This document shows, piece after piece, positions 16,512-25,813 of a stretch of DNA of 64,000 nt. This DNA is from Mucilaginibacter gossypiicola (lineage in GTDB: Bacteria > Bacteroidota > Bacteroidia > Sphingobacteriales > Sphingobacteriaceae), in NCBI RefSeq assembly GCF_900110105.1, contig NZ_FOCL01000006.1:248001-312000 (forward strand). Reading direction: 5' to 3'. Within the stretch, counting starts at the first letter, position 1, and every line of letters starts with the position of its first letter. A model generated the notes under the pieces. That model was not told the origin of the DNA, did no database searches, and saw only the letters and a program-made list of their open reading frames with translations. A program made the translations under genes and the position numbers.

Positions 16512-16915
16512 CCAATCGTTTACGTACAGAAATTCAGGAGGAGGAAGAAGTTGAGGAGGTAATTGAGGAAAGGCCTGCAAGGGAATTGCCGGATAACTTC
16601 TTTACGCAACTTTTTACAAGGGGCTTTCTTACAACCGAGAAGGCTACCAATGCTTTGCCCTTTGTTTTGTTTTTAGCCTTTTTAGGTATGGTGTACATTG
16701 GTAACATGCACTATGCCGAAAAATCGGTACGTGAAATTGATGCGCTTACCAAAGAGGTTAAGGAGCTTGGTTGGGATTATAAATCAACAAAGGCCGATAT
16801 GGCTTTTAAAAGCACGCTTACTGAAGTGGCCAAGCGTGCAGATACTTTGGGCTTGAGTCAATCCGTTGATCCGCCGGGAAAAATAACAGTGAAGGAGGTG
16901 GCAGATGGGAATTAG
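16508..16915 (+). CDS. ftsL: FtsL-like divisome membrane protein
   Basis: A 135-residue bitopic protein in the usual ftsL position between rsmH and ftsI. An acidic cytoplasmic N-terminus (residues 1-35, EEEEVEEVIEE) precedes one membrane helix at about 51-68 (ALPFVLFLAFLGMVYIGNM), then a periplasmic coiled-coil-like segment (EKSVREIDALTKEVKELGWDYKSTKADM). FtsL proteins stabilise the FtsQ-FtsB-FtsL complex and activate FtsWI. Sequence identity in this family is weak, so the name rests on topology and synteny. It starts in the ATGA overlap with rsmH and ends overlapping the next gene by 11 bases. Confidence 0.82.
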   Translation: MTNRLRTEIQEEEEVEEVIEERPARELPDNFFTQLFTRGFLTTEKATNALPFVLFLAFLGMVYIGNMHYAEKSVREIDALTKEVKELGWDYKSTKADMAFKSTLTEVAKRADTLGLSQSVDPPGKITVKEVADGN

Positions 16916-19004
16916 GACTAACATATTGGCCAGGGTTTATTTAGCCTTTGGTCTTGTTTTGCTTTTGGCCATTGCTGTTGTGGTTCAGTTGTGTCGCCTG
17001 CAATATGTTCAGGGCGATAAGTGGAAGGCAATGGCTGCTGATCTTTCGGCACAATACCAAACTGTTGAAGCAGCAAGGGGTAATATTTTTTCTGTTGATG
17101 GAAGTTTGCTGGCTACTTCGGTGCCGGAGTATGAACTGCATATGGATATGCTGGCTGGTGGCATAGCATCGGATACCGCTTTTAATAACAATATCGACCT
17201 GCTGGCTGCAAAGCTGTCGGGTATGTTTGGTGACAGGTCGGCAAGAGATTATTCGCGTGTGTTGCGCGAGGCACGCAGGGATAGTTCACGTTATGTGCTC
17301 ATCAGGCGTAAAGTATCGTACCAGGACCTGAAAAAGATCCGCCAGTTTCCTGTGTTTAACATGGGGAAATACAAAGGAGGGTTAATTGTTATTCAAAAAA
17401 ACAGGAGGATCCTGCCGTTCCAGTCGCTGGCGGCGCGTACTATCGGTTATAAAAACGAAAACGTAAAGAACCCGGTTGGTCTGGAAGGTGCTTATTCGTC
17501 ATACATTAATGGCGAAAGCGGCAGGCGTTTAATGCAGCGGATCCCCGGTGGTATCTGGATGCCGGTTGACGATGATGACGAGATAGCGCCTAAAGATGGC
17601 GCTGATATTATTTCAACCATCAACGTAAACTTTCAGGATGTAGCGCAGGATGCTTTAAAAAAACAACTGGTAAAAAGCGCGGCCGATCATGGCTGCGTTG
17701 TGCTTATGGAGGTATCTACCGGCGAGATCAGGGCTATTGCCAATTATACCCGCACCAAGGATGGCGATTATAAAGAGCAAATGAACTATGCTATCAGTAA
17801 CGCTATTGATCCTGGGTCGACCTTTAAACTGGCATCGTACATGACCATGCTCGATCAGCATAAGATTGATACCAGCACCATAATCAATGCCGAAGGTGGT
17901 AAATATAAATTCCCGAAAGGGCCAACCATTACCGATACCGAGCATGATAATTATGAAATGTCGGTTAAGCGTGCTTTTGAGGAGTCATCAAACGTGGCGG
18001 CTGCAAAATTGGTTGATAGGTTTTACCACAATAATCCGTGGGAGTACATTAATAAATTATACAGCTACCACCTGAACGAAAAACTTCAACTGCAAATTCA
18101 GGGCGAGGGCAGGCCGGTAATTAAAAATCCATCAAACCGCAGCTGGAACAAAAATTACAGCTTGCCAGAGATGGCTTATGGTTATGAAATGAATATTACG
18201 CCGCTGCAAATGCTGGCTTATTATAATTCGGTTGCCAACAATGGTAAAATGATTGCGCCGTTGCTGGTTCGAGAAATTCGCAGATTGGGCAATCCTATTG
18301 AGCAATTCCAGGCAAGGGTAATTACTGAGCAGGTTTGTTCCGAAGCAACTTTAGGTAAAGTGCGCGGGATGCTTGAAGGGGTGGTGATGAATGGTACCGG
18401 TAAAAATGTTATTAAAAACAAGCTATACAGTGTGGCGGGTAAAACCGGTACAGCACAGGTGGCTAACGGAACAAAAGGTTATAAGGATAAAAAATATCAG
18501 GCCTCTTTTTGCGGCTATTTCCCGGCCGATCATCCTAAATATTCGATGATTGTGGTGATTAATAATCCAACCCAGGGCGATTACCTGGCTGCAAAAGTTG
18601 CCGGTCCGGTGTTTAGGGAGGTGGCCGACAGGGTGTATGCTAATGACCTTGATATTAATCAAACCTCGCAGGCGCATTACGTAGGTAATACGGTATTGCC
18701 GCAGGTAAAGCAGGGAAATATGAAAGCCCTAAAAAAGGTTTATTCAAAACTGGGTGTTAAACCGCTGTATGCATCGGCTAACAGTACTGTTGATACAAGC
18801 AATGGTATCCCGTTTGAGGAAGTAAAATATAAAAACGGTACCGTGCCATCGGTAACAGGCATGGGGCTAAGCGATGCGTTATACGTAATGGGTAACGCTG
18901 GTTATAAGGTAACTGTGCGCGGAAGCGGGATAGTTACCACTCAATCGGTTACCGGAGGAAGTGCAATACCAAAAGGATCACGAATTTTAATAGAACTGCA
19001 ATGA
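16905..19004 (+). CDS. ftsI: Penicillin-binding protein, class B transpeptidase FtsI/SpoVD type with PASTA domain
   Basis: A 699-residue septal peptidoglycan transpeptidase. An N-terminal membrane anchor (residues about 7-30, LARVYLAFGLVLLLAIAVVVQL) is followed by the class B dimerisation region (AARGNIFSVDGSLLATSVPEY). The transpeptidase domain carries the catalytic Ser in DPGSTFKLA near residue 305, the SSN motif in EESSNVAA near 361 and KTGTAQ near 513. Residues about 644-699 form one PASTA repeat (VPSVTGMGLSDALYVMGNAG). It cross-links peptidoglycan at the septum with FtsW, which lies three genes downstream. It overlaps ftsL by 11 bases and murE by four. Confidence 0.95.
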   Translation: MGIRTNILARVYLAFGLVLLLAIAVVVQLCRLQYVQGDKWKAMAADLSAQYQTVEAARGNIFSVDGSLLATSVPEYELHMDMLAGGIASDTAFNNNIDLLAAKLSGMFGDRSARDYSRVLREARRDSSRYVLIRRKVSYQDLKKIRQFPVFNMGKYKGGLIVIQKNRRILPFQSLAARTIGYKNENVKNPVGLEGAYSSYINGESGRRLMQRIPGGIWMPVDDDDEIAPKDGADIISTINVNFQDVAQDALKKQLVKSAADHGCVVLMEVSTGEIRAIANYTRTKDGDYKEQMNYAISNAIDPGSTFKLASYMTMLDQHKIDTSTIINAEGGKYKFPKGPTITDTEHDNYEMSVKRAFEESSNVAAAKLVDRFYHNNPWEYINKLYSYHLNEKLQLQIQGEGRPVIKNPSNRSWNKNYSLPEMAYGYEMNITPLQMLAYYNSVANNGKMIAPLLVREIRRLGNPIEQFQARVITEQVCSEATLGKVRGMLEGVVMNGTGKNVIKNKLYSVAGKTGTAQVANGTKGYKDKKYQASFCGYFPADHPKYSMIVVINNPTQGDYLAAKVAGPVFREVADRVYANDLDINQTSQAHYVGNTVLPQVKQGNMKALKKVYSKLGVKPLYASANSTVDTSNGIPFEEVKYKNGTVPSVTGMGLSDALYVMGNAGYKVTVRGSGIVTTQSVTGGSAIPKGSRILIELQ

Positions 19005-20461
19005 GGTATTTAAGCGATGTAATTGATGGACTGGCCTTCACTGAGTTGCAGGGAAGTGCTGACGTGGAGATCACGGCGATAGCTTTTGATTCGAGGGCAG
19101 TGATTCCTGGGGCAATGTTTGTTGCCGTAAAAGGAACTCTTGTTGACGGGCATGATTATATTGACCAGGCCATCAAAAAGGGCGCTGTAGCAGTAATTTG
19201 TGAAGATCTTCCGGCCCATACCACAGGCGAAGTTGATTTCCTGATGGTAGCCGATTCGGCAGTAGCATTAGGCATTGTAGCCGCTAATTTTTATGATAAC
19301 CCATCGGCCAAATTAAAACTGGTTGGGGTAACGGGCACCAATGGTAAAACAACTATCGCAACACTGCTATATCAGCTGTTCCGCGATCTGGGATATAAAT
19401 GTGGCTTGCTTTCAACTGTTGAAAATCAGATAAACGGTAAAGTGATCCCATCAACTCATACAACACCTGATCCGGTTGAGCTAAACAATTTGCTTGCCGA
19501 AATGGTGGATAGCGGTTGTGATTATTGCTTTATGGAAGTTAGCTCACATGCTATTTCACAAAAGCGTATTGAAAGTTTGGTTTTTGCGGGTGGTGTGTTT
19601 ACCAATTTAACGCACGATCATTTGGACTACCACAAAACCTTTCTGAGGTATTTGAATGCCAAAAAGGAATTTTTTGATGGTTTGCCTAAAGATGCTTTTG
19701 CACTTACCAACAGCGATGATAAAAATGGTAACGTGATGCTGCAAAACACAGCAGCACATAAAAAAAGCTATGGCCTTAAAACCATGGCCGATTATAAAGC
19801 CCGCATCCTCGAAAATCAGTTCAGCGGCTTGTTACTACAAATTGACGGCGAGGAAGTATGGTTTAAAATGGTGGGTACATTCAATGCTTATAACCTGTTA
19901 GGAGTTTATGCTACTGCAATGCTGCTTGAGCAGGATAAAGCTAAAGTACTTACCAGCTTGAGCAAACTTACAGGTGCCGAAGGTCGCTTTGAGTATATCA
20001 CCGCTCCTAATAAGGTGGTAGGTATAGTTGATTATGCGCATACGCCCGATGCCGTACAGAATGTACTAAGCACTATTCATGATATCCGCAAGGGTAATGA
20101 GAAAGTGATCACAGTAATTGGCTGCGGTGGCGACAGGGATAAAACCAAACGCCCCATTATGGCTAAAACTGCCTGTGAATGGAGTGACAAGGTAATCCTG
20201 ACATCCGATAATCCGCGTACCGAAGACCCGGCGCAGATCATCAAAGAGATGGAAGAAGGTGTTGACCCGGCATTTAAGCGTCATACGGTAAGCATCATCG
20301 ACAGGCATGAGGCTATTAAAACGGCCTGCATGCTGGCTAATCCTGGTGATATTATACTGGTAGCGGGTAAAGGGCACGAAAAATACCAGGAAATAAACGG
20401 GGTGAAAAACCACTTCGATGATATGGAAGAACTGGAAAACCGGTTCAAAGATTTGGTGTAA
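19001..20461 (+). CDS. murE: UDP-N-acetylmuramoyl-tripeptide synthetase (meso-diaminopimelate adding)
   Basis: A 486-residue Mur ligase that adds the third stem residue to UDP-MurNAc-L-Ala-D-Glu. The ATP loop GVTGTNGKTT is near residue 108, the MurNAc-contact block STHTTPDPVELN follows, and the carbamylated-lysine region lies around HDHLDYHKTF. The substrate-selecting motif is DNPRTED near residue 402, which in known enzymes specifies meso-diaminopimelate rather than lysine, as expected for a Gram-negative. It starts within the ftsI stop. dapA, in the same pathway, is elsewhere in the window at 35.1 kb. Confidence 0.96.
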   Translation: MRYLSDVIDGLAFTELQGSADVEITAIAFDSRAVIPGAMFVAVKGTLVDGHDYIDQAIKKGAVAVICEDLPAHTTGEVDFLMVADSAVALGIVAANFYDNPSAKLKLVGVTGTNGKTTIATLLYQLFRDLGYKCGLLSTVENQINGKVIPSTHTTPDPVELNNLLAEMVDSGCDYCFMEVSSHAISQKRIESLVFAGGVFTNLTHDHLDYHKTFLRYLNAKKEFFDGLPKDAFALTNSDDKNGNVMLQNTAAHKKSYGLKTMADYKARILENQFSGLLLQIDGEEVWFKMVGTFNAYNLLGVYATAMLLEQDKAKVLTSLSKLTGAEGRFEYITAPNKVVGIVDYAHTPDAVQNVLSTIHDIRKGNEKVITVIGCGGDRDKTKRPIMAKTACEWSDKVILTSDNPRTEDPAQIIKEMEEGVDPAFKRHTVSIIDRHEAIKTACMLANPGDIILVAGKGHEKYQEINGVKNHFDDMEELENRFKDLV

Positions 20462-20527
20462 AAGACGGGGCAATAGCGAAAGCGGTTGGTTAGATTAAGA
20501 AGATACTATTAGTAAAAGAGAAAAGCA

Positions 20528-21769
20528 ATGTTGTATTACCTGTTTAGTTACTTAAGCAAAAATTACAGTATCCCCGGGATAGGTGTATTTCAATACATCA
20601 CATTCAGGATGGCGATGGCTGTAATCACATCATTGCTGATCACCACAGTTTACGGTCGGAGGTTGATTGATTACCTGCGCTTTAAACAGGTGGGTGAAAC
20701 TGTAAGGAATTTGGGCTTGGAAGGGCAGATGCAAAAATCGGGTACCCCAACCATGGGTGGTATTATTATTTTGCTGGGTATTTTAATACCAACGCTACTT
20801 TTTGCTAAGCTGGAAAATGTATACGTGATCCTGATGATCATCACTACCGTTTGGTTGGGTGCCATTGGTTTCCTTGACGATTATATTAAAGTATTCAAAA
20901 AAAATAAAGAAGGCTTAGCGGGCAGGTTCAAGATCATTGGCCAGGTAGGTTTATCGCTTATTGTTGGTTGGACAATGTATTTCAACAGCAATATCATCAT
21001 CCGCCAGGAAGTGGTGTTGCCGGTGAAAGACGATGCCCCGGTTGAGTTTCATATGAAACGTAATACGCCCGTTTACACTCAGGATGTACATTCTACCAAA
21101 ACAACAATGCCATTCTATAAAAACAATGAGTTTGATTATGGCAAAGTGTTGAAGTTTTTGGGTAAAGGTTACGAGCAATATGCCCTTGTGGTGTTCCTGT
21201 TTTTTGTGATCCTTATTATCACGTTTATCTCCAACGGGGCAAATATAACGGATGGTATTGATGGCCTGGCTACGGGCACCTCGGCCATTATTGGTATTAC
21301 ACTGGCCATACTGGCCTACGTGTCGGGCAACACGGTTATTGCCGATTACCTGAACATTATGTACATCCCAAACTCGGGCGAGCTGGTAGTTTTTGCCGGT
21401 GCTTTTGTTGGGGCTTGCGTAGGCTTTTTATGGTACAACTCATATCCGGCACAGGTGTTCATGGGCGATACCGGCAGTCTTGCTATAGGTGGTATTATTG
21501 CGGTGTTTGCCATCATGATCCGTAAGGAGCTGATGCTGCCATTGCTGTGCGGTATTTTCCTGGTAGAGAATTTTTCGGTGATTATACAGGTATCATGGTT
21601 TAAATACACCAAAAAGAAATTCGGCGAAGGCAGGCGCGTGTTTTTAATGGCTCCGCTTCACCATCACTATCAGAAAAAGGGTTTTCACGAAGCTAAAATT
21701 GTTACCCGCTTCTGGATCATCTGTATCATACTGGCAATAGTCACGGTGATAACGTTGAAGCTCCGCTAA
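20528..21769 (+). CDS. mraY: Phospho-N-acetylmuramoyl-pentapeptide transferase
   Basis: A 413-residue polytopic inner-membrane enzyme that transfers phospho-MurNAc-pentapeptide to undecaprenyl phosphate, forming lipid I. The signatures GTPTMGGIIILLGILIPTL and FLDDYIKVFKKNKEGL (with the catalytic Asp pair), NITDGIDGLATG and the histidine loop APLHHHYQKKGFHE are all present. The length exceeds the E. coli enzyme (360) because of an insert near residues 160-215 (VVLPVKDDAPVEFHM to YGKVLKFLG), a pattern common in Bacteroidetes as far as I recall. It lies 66 bases after murE. Confidence 0.97.
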   Translation: MLYYLFSYLSKNYSIPGIGVFQYITFRMAMAVITSLLITTVYGRRLIDYLRFKQVGETVRNLGLEGQMQKSGTPTMGGIIILLGILIPTLLFAKLENVYVILMIITTVWLGAIGFLDDYIKVFKKNKEGLAGRFKIIGQVGLSLIVGWTMYFNSNIIIRQEVVLPVKDDAPVEFHMKRNTPVYTQDVHSTKTTMPFYKNNEFDYGKVLKFLGKGYEQYALVVFLFFVILIITFISNGANITDGIDGLATGTSAIIGITLAILAYVSGNTVIADYLNIMYIPNSGELVVFAGAFVGACVGFLWYNSYPAQVFMGDTGSLAIGGIIAVFAIMIRKELMLPLLCGIFLVENFSVIIQVSWFKYTKKKFGEGRRVFLMAPLHHHYQKKGFHEAKIVTRFWIICIILAIVTVITLKLR

Positions 21770-21902
21770 GAAGAGAAGCAAGAAATCAAGAGTCAGGAAA
21801 CAAGAGATCGAGAGTTAGGAAATCAAGCGTCAAGAGACAAGAAAGAAAAAAGAAATCGGTGAAATCATCAAATAATCGGTGAAATCCCAAAAGAAAATAA
21901 AA
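21770..21902 (+). repeat. Purine-rich intergenic repeat between mraY and murD
   Basis: Contains repeated CAAGA/AATCAAGAG words, with GTCAAGAGACAAGAAAG at about 21830-21846, and two copies of AATCGGTGAAATC at 21854-21866 and 21874-21886. The same words recur downstream of ftsZ. No gene is visible. Confidence 0.6.
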
Positions 21903-23300
21903 ATGAACGACAATAATAACAAAGACGCAAATCAAAAGCACCTCCTTCAGGGGGCGGGGGGGGCGGTACGTCTTGTCATCCTCGGTGCTGGCGAAAGTGG
22001 TGTTGGAGCTGCATATCTTGCGCAACAACAGGGCTTTGATGTTTTTGTGTCGGATTTTGGCGGCATTGCCGATAACTATAAAAAGCAGCTCGAAGATTGG
22101 AAAATTCCTTTTGAAGAGAAACAACATACAGAAGAACTGATCCTCAACGCAGCCGAAGTGATCAAAAGCCCCGGTATTCCGGATAAGGCGCCGATGATCA
22201 AAAAGCTGCACGAAAAAGGAACGCCTGTAGTATCGGAGATTGAGTTTGCCGGGAGGTACACTGATGCAAAAATCATTGGTATAACAGGTTCAAACGGTAA
22301 AACCACAACTACCAGCTTAACCTACCATATTTTAAAAAATGCGGGAATGAATGTTGGTTTGGCTGGTAACATAGGTAAAAGTTTTGCTTACCAGGTTGCT
22401 ACCGAAAAGTTTGATTGGTATGTGCTGGAGCTAAGCAGCTTTATGCTCGACGATATGTTCAGGTTTAAGGTTGACATAGCGGTACTACTAAACATCACAC
22501 CCGACCATTTGGACAGGTATGATTATAAACTGGAAAACTACGCGGCATCCAAGTTCAGGATAGCGCAGAACCAGACGGCCGCTGATTATTTTATTTATTG
22601 TGCCGATGACCCGGAAACAATAAAGGGAATGAAGGAGCGAACGTTCGGGGCACAGCTGTTGCCGTTTTCCATACAGCAAAAATTTGAACCGGGCGCATAC
22701 CTGGATAGCAACGACAATATTGTCATTAACACAACACAAGAACATTTTACAATGTCAATTCAAGATTTAGCCCTGCAAGGCAAGCACAACATTTACAACT
22801 CCATGGCATCGGGTATTGTAGCAAAAGTGTTGGAGCTACGTAACGAAACGATGAGGGAGAGCATGGGTAACTTTAAAAGCATTGAGCACCGCCTGGAGTT
22901 TGTTGCCAATATCTCAGGCATCCGCTTCATTAATGATTCAAAGGCTACCAATGTTAATTCAACCTGGTATGCTTTGGAAAGCATGACCAGCGATGTTGTA
23001 TTGATTTTGGGTGGTGTTGACAAAGGGAATGATTATAGTATGCTTAATGATCTGGTTAAGCAAAAGGTAAAAGCTATTGTGTGTTTAGGCAAGGATAATA
23101 AACGTATTCACGATGCTTTTGAAGACATGGTTGACATCATAGTAAATACGTCATCTGCCCAGGAAGCCGCAACTGTAGCTTATCACCTGGCAACTAAAGG
23201 CGATACTGTATTACTGTCACCAGCCTGCGCCAGCTTCGACCTGTTTAAAAACTACGAAGACCGCGGCAACCAGTTTAAAGCGGCAGTGAAAGAATTGTAA
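21903..23300 (+). CDS. murD: UDP-N-acetylmuramoylalanine--D-glutamate ligase
   Basis: A 465-residue Mur ligase that adds D-Glu to UDP-MurNAc-L-Ala. The N-terminal nucleotide-like domain starts at RLVILGAGESGVGAAYLA, the ATP loop GITGSNGKTTTT is near residue 124, the NITPDHLDRY region is present, and the C-terminal domain has FINDSKATNVNSTWYAL and LLSPACASFDLFKNYEDRG. The start is uncertain: a GTG at 21879 lies in a repeat, and the ATG at 21903 gives about 20 extra low-complexity residues (NNNKDANQKHLLQGAGG). That stretch is encoded by a G-rich tract with eight consecutive Gs at 21956-21963. No start codon exists between it and the Rossmann motif, so the tract must be translated. Confidence 0.94.
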   Translation: MNDNNNKDANQKHLLQGAGGAVRLVILGAGESGVGAAYLAQQQGFDVFVSDFGGIADNYKKQLEDWKIPFEEKQHTEELILNAAEVIKSPGIPDKAPMIKKLHEKGTPVVSEIEFAGRYTDAKIIGITGSNGKTTTTSLTYHILKNAGMNVGLAGNIGKSFAYQVATEKFDWYVLELSSFMLDDMFRFKVDIAVLLNITPDHLDRYDYKLENYAASKFRIAQNQTAADYFIYCADDPETIKGMKERTFGAQLLPFSIQQKFEPGAYLDSNDNIVINTTQEHFTMSIQDLALQGKHNIYNSMASGIVAKVLELRNETMRESMGNFKSIEHRLEFVANISGIRFINDSKATNVNSTWYALESMTSDVVLILGGVDKGNDYSMLNDLVKQKVKAIVCLGKDNKRIHDAFEDMVDIIVNTSSAQEAATVAYHLATKGDTVLLSPACASFDLFKNYEDRGNQFKAAVKEL

Positions 23301-23372
23301 ATGTGCAGATTTCGGATGTGCAGATTGCAAATGAGTAAGTAACACAAAATATAGGATCAGGTTAATCCCAAA

Positions 23373-23392
23373 ATCCTAAAAATCAAGGTTCA
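23373..23392 (+). repeat. 20-bp dispersed intergenic repeat, copy 1
   Basis: ATCCTAAAAATCAAGGTTCA is identical at 54651-54670. Here it sits immediately before ftsW; the other copy lies before a lipoprotein gene. Confidence 0.7.
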
Positions 23393-23394
23393 GA

Positions 23395-24579
23395 ATGCAT
23401 AGGATATTAAACAACACAAAAGGAGATCGCTGGATATGGCTAATAGTCATATTGCTTTCTGTTATATCCTTGTTGGCGGTATACAGCTCGGTAGGTACGC
23501 TGGCATTTAAGCAGGGCAAAGGGGTAGAGATCATTCTCATGAAACACGTGTTTATGATAGTGGGCGGTATCGCGCTGATGTATTTTTCGCATAAGCTTGA
23601 TTACCGTTATTATGCAGGTATCTCTAAGGTAATGATGATCGTTACCATTCCATTATTGGTGTATACGTTGGTTTTCGGTAGCCATATCAACAACGCCAGT
23701 CGCTGGATAGCCATCCCCGGAACGGGATTAAGCTTCCAGACTTCGGATTTGGCTAAGCTGGCTTTGATCACTTACCTGGCCCGTACATTATCGCGCAAGC
23801 AGGAAAATATTAAGGATGTTAAAGAGTCCTTTTTGCCTATTATGGGTTCGGTTTGTGTGGTGTTTATATTAATTGCATTGGCCAACCTTTCAACAGCGTT
23901 GATGCTGTTTGGGGTTAGCATATTACTATTGATTATCGGCCGTATCAGTATCAGGCAGATAGCTATTACCTGTGCTGCAGGTTTTATATTGTTAATGGGG
24001 GTAATATTCTTAGGGCCGAGGCGGCATACTTACGTGTCGCGTATGAAGGTGTTTATGCACCCGGAGCTGGCAAAGGCCGATAAATCTTTCCAGAGCGACC
24101 ACGCCAAGATTGCTATCGCTACAGGTGGTTTATTTGGCAAAGGCCCCGGCAACAGTACCGAAAGAAATTACCTGCCCGAGTCATACTCTGATGAGATTTA
24201 TGCCATCATAGTTGAGGAGTACGGTTTGATAGGAGGAATTGTAGTAGTGGGAATTTATGTGTTCCTGCTGTATCGATGTATCAAGATTATAACGAAGGCG
24301 CCGAAAGCTTTTGGGGCTTTATTGGCCTGCGGCTTAAGCTTTAGTTTAACTATACAGGCTTTTGCCAATATGGCGGTAGCAGTAGGCTTAGGGCCAGTAA
24401 CGGGTGTGCCGTTGCCGTTGGTAAGTATGGGGGGAACCTCGATATTATTTACAAGTATTGCCTTCGGTATTATACTTTCAGTAAGCAAGGATATCGAAGA
24501 GCCAAAAAAAGATAAAACTATAAAAGAAGATAATACAGGCCCTAATAAAATTATAGTAGGAGAGATCAGGACGGCGTAG
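23395..24579 (+). CDS. ftsW: Septal peptidoglycan polymerase FtsW
   Basis: A 394-residue SEDS-family glycosyltransferase with about ten membrane helices. It starts with MHRILNNTKGDRWIWLIVILL, and the conserved loop containing the probable catalytic region reads FQTSDLAKLALITYLARTLS. The late periplasmic block AIATGGLFGKGPGNSTERNYLPESYSDEIYAIIVEEYGL and the GVPLPLVSMGGTS signature define the family. It polymerises lipid II at the septum together with FtsI. It lies in the standard position between murD and murG. The C-terminal cytoplasmic tail is short and charged. Confidence 0.96.
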   Translation: MHRILNNTKGDRWIWLIVILLSVISLLAVYSSVGTLAFKQGKGVEIILMKHVFMIVGGIALMYFSHKLDYRYYAGISKVMMIVTIPLLVYTLVFGSHINNASRWIAIPGTGLSFQTSDLAKLALITYLARTLSRKQENIKDVKESFLPIMGSVCVVFILIALANLSTALMLFGVSILLLIIGRISIRQIAITCAAGFILLMGVIFLGPRRHTYVSRMKVFMHPELAKADKSFQSDHAKIAIATGGLFGKGPGNSTERNYLPESYSDEIYAIIVEEYGLIGGIVVVGIYVFLLYRCIKIITKAPKAFGALLACGLSFSLTIQAFANMAVAVGLGPVTGVPLPLVSMGGTSILFTSIAFGIILSVSKDIEEPKKDKTIKEDNTGPNKIIVGEIRTA

Positions 24580-24656
24580 ACTAATGATTAGTGGTTGGAG
24601 ATAAGAGATTAGTTATAAACGAAGTTAGGAACAGGATTTAAGTTAAAATTAAAAGC

Positions 24657-25760
24657 ATGTCAAAAAGGATAATCATAAGCGGTGGCGGAACAGGAGGACA
24701 TATCTTCCCGGCTATCTCTATTGCAAATGCTTTAAAAAATATTGATCCTAATACTGAGATCCTGTTTGTAGGCGCTAATGGTCGCATGGAGATGGATAAA
24801 GTTCCGGCGGCGGGTTATAAGATCATCGGTTTGGATATCCAGGGGATTCAGCGTGGTTCTATAGTTAAAAACCTGATGTTCCCCGTTAAGCTGGCCAATA
24901 GTGTGCGCAAGGCTATCAAGATCATTAAAGATTTTAAGCCAGATGCTGCCGTAGGTGTGGGTGGATACGCTTCGGGCCCGTTATTATATGCTGCATCGTT
25001 GAAGGGGATACCATATCTCATACAGGAACAAAACTCGTATGCGGGTATTACCAATAAGTGGTTAGGTAAACACGCTCAAAAGATCTGCGTGGCCTTTGAT
25101 GGTATGGATAAGTTTTTCCCTGCCGATAAGATCATTAAAACCGGCAACCCTATCCGCAAGGATGCGGTGAACATTGCCGGTAAGCACATGCAGGCATTGG
25201 AGCTGTACCATTTGTCTCATTTTAAAAAAACGATACTGATAACCGGCGGCAGCCTTGGGGCACGCACGCTTAATAACAGTATCATGAATGGTATTGATAA
25301 GCTGCTGGCTGCCGATGTACAGGTGATATGGCAAACCGGTAAGTTTTATTATAAAAGTATCATCGAAAAGCTGGGCGAAAATTATCATCCCGATTTACAG
25401 ATCAGGGAGTTTTTAACCCGGATGGACCTGGCTTATGCTGCTGCCGATATCATCATATCAAGGGCAGGGGCCGGCACAATTGCCGAGCTGTGTGCTATCA
25501 AAAAACCGGTGATCCTGGTGCCTTCGCCTAATGTGGCCGAAGATCATCAAACAAAAAACGCTTTGGCACTGGTACACGAAAACGCGGCGGTATTTGTGGC
25601 CGACAGGGATGCTGAAGCAAAACTGGTTGACAGGGCGCTTGAATTATTGGAAGACCGCGACCTGCAGAAAAAATTGAGCATAAACATTGGTAAAATGGCC
25701 ATGCCAAATGCCGATGAAGTTATAGCAAAGGAACTTATCCAAATTATAAGTAACAATTAA
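24657..25760 (+). CDS. murG: Undecaprenyldiphospho-muramoylpentapeptide beta-N-acetylglucosaminyltransferase
   Basis: A 367-residue GT28 glycosyltransferase peripheral to the inner membrane that converts lipid I to lipid II. The N-terminal glycine loop GGGTGGHIFPAISIA is at residues 9-23, the second glycine-rich loop GVGGYASGPLL follows, and the UDP-GlcNAc site has ITGGSLGARTLN and ISRAGAGTIAEL, with PSPNVAEDHQTKNA later. Length is normal. It lies about 80 bases after ftsW; the gap contains a GATTAGTGGTTGGAGATAAG-like intergenic motif. Confidence 0.97.
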   Translation: MSKRIIISGGGTGGHIFPAISIANALKNIDPNTEILFVGANGRMEMDKVPAAGYKIIGLDIQGIQRGSIVKNLMFPVKLANSVRKAIKIIKDFKPDAAVGVGGYASGPLLYAASLKGIPYLIQEQNSYAGITNKWLGKHAQKICVAFDGMDKFFPADKIIKTGNPIRKDAVNIAGKHMQALELYHLSHFKKTILITGGSLGARTLNNSIMNGIDKLLAADVQVIWQTGKFYYKSIIEKLGENYHPDLQIREFLTRMDLAYAAADIIISRAGAGTIAELCAIKKPVILVPSPNVAEDHQTKNALALVHENAAVFVADRDAEAKLVDRALELLEDRDLQKKLSINIGKMAMPNADEVIAKELIQIISNN

Positions 25761-25765
25761 ATGAT

Positions 25766-25800
25766 GGTCCTCCTCTTCCAAAGGGAGGAGGGCCTTTTTT
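25766..25800 (+). terminator. Hairpin with T run between murG and murC
   Basis: GGTCCTCCTC (25766-25775) pairs with GGGAGGAGGGCC (25783-25794) and is followed by TTTTTT. Inside a cluster whose genes are needed together, it may act as a partial terminator that lowers expression of the distal murC-ftsZ part. Confidence 0.7.
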
Positions 25801-25813
25801 AAACGAATTGAAA

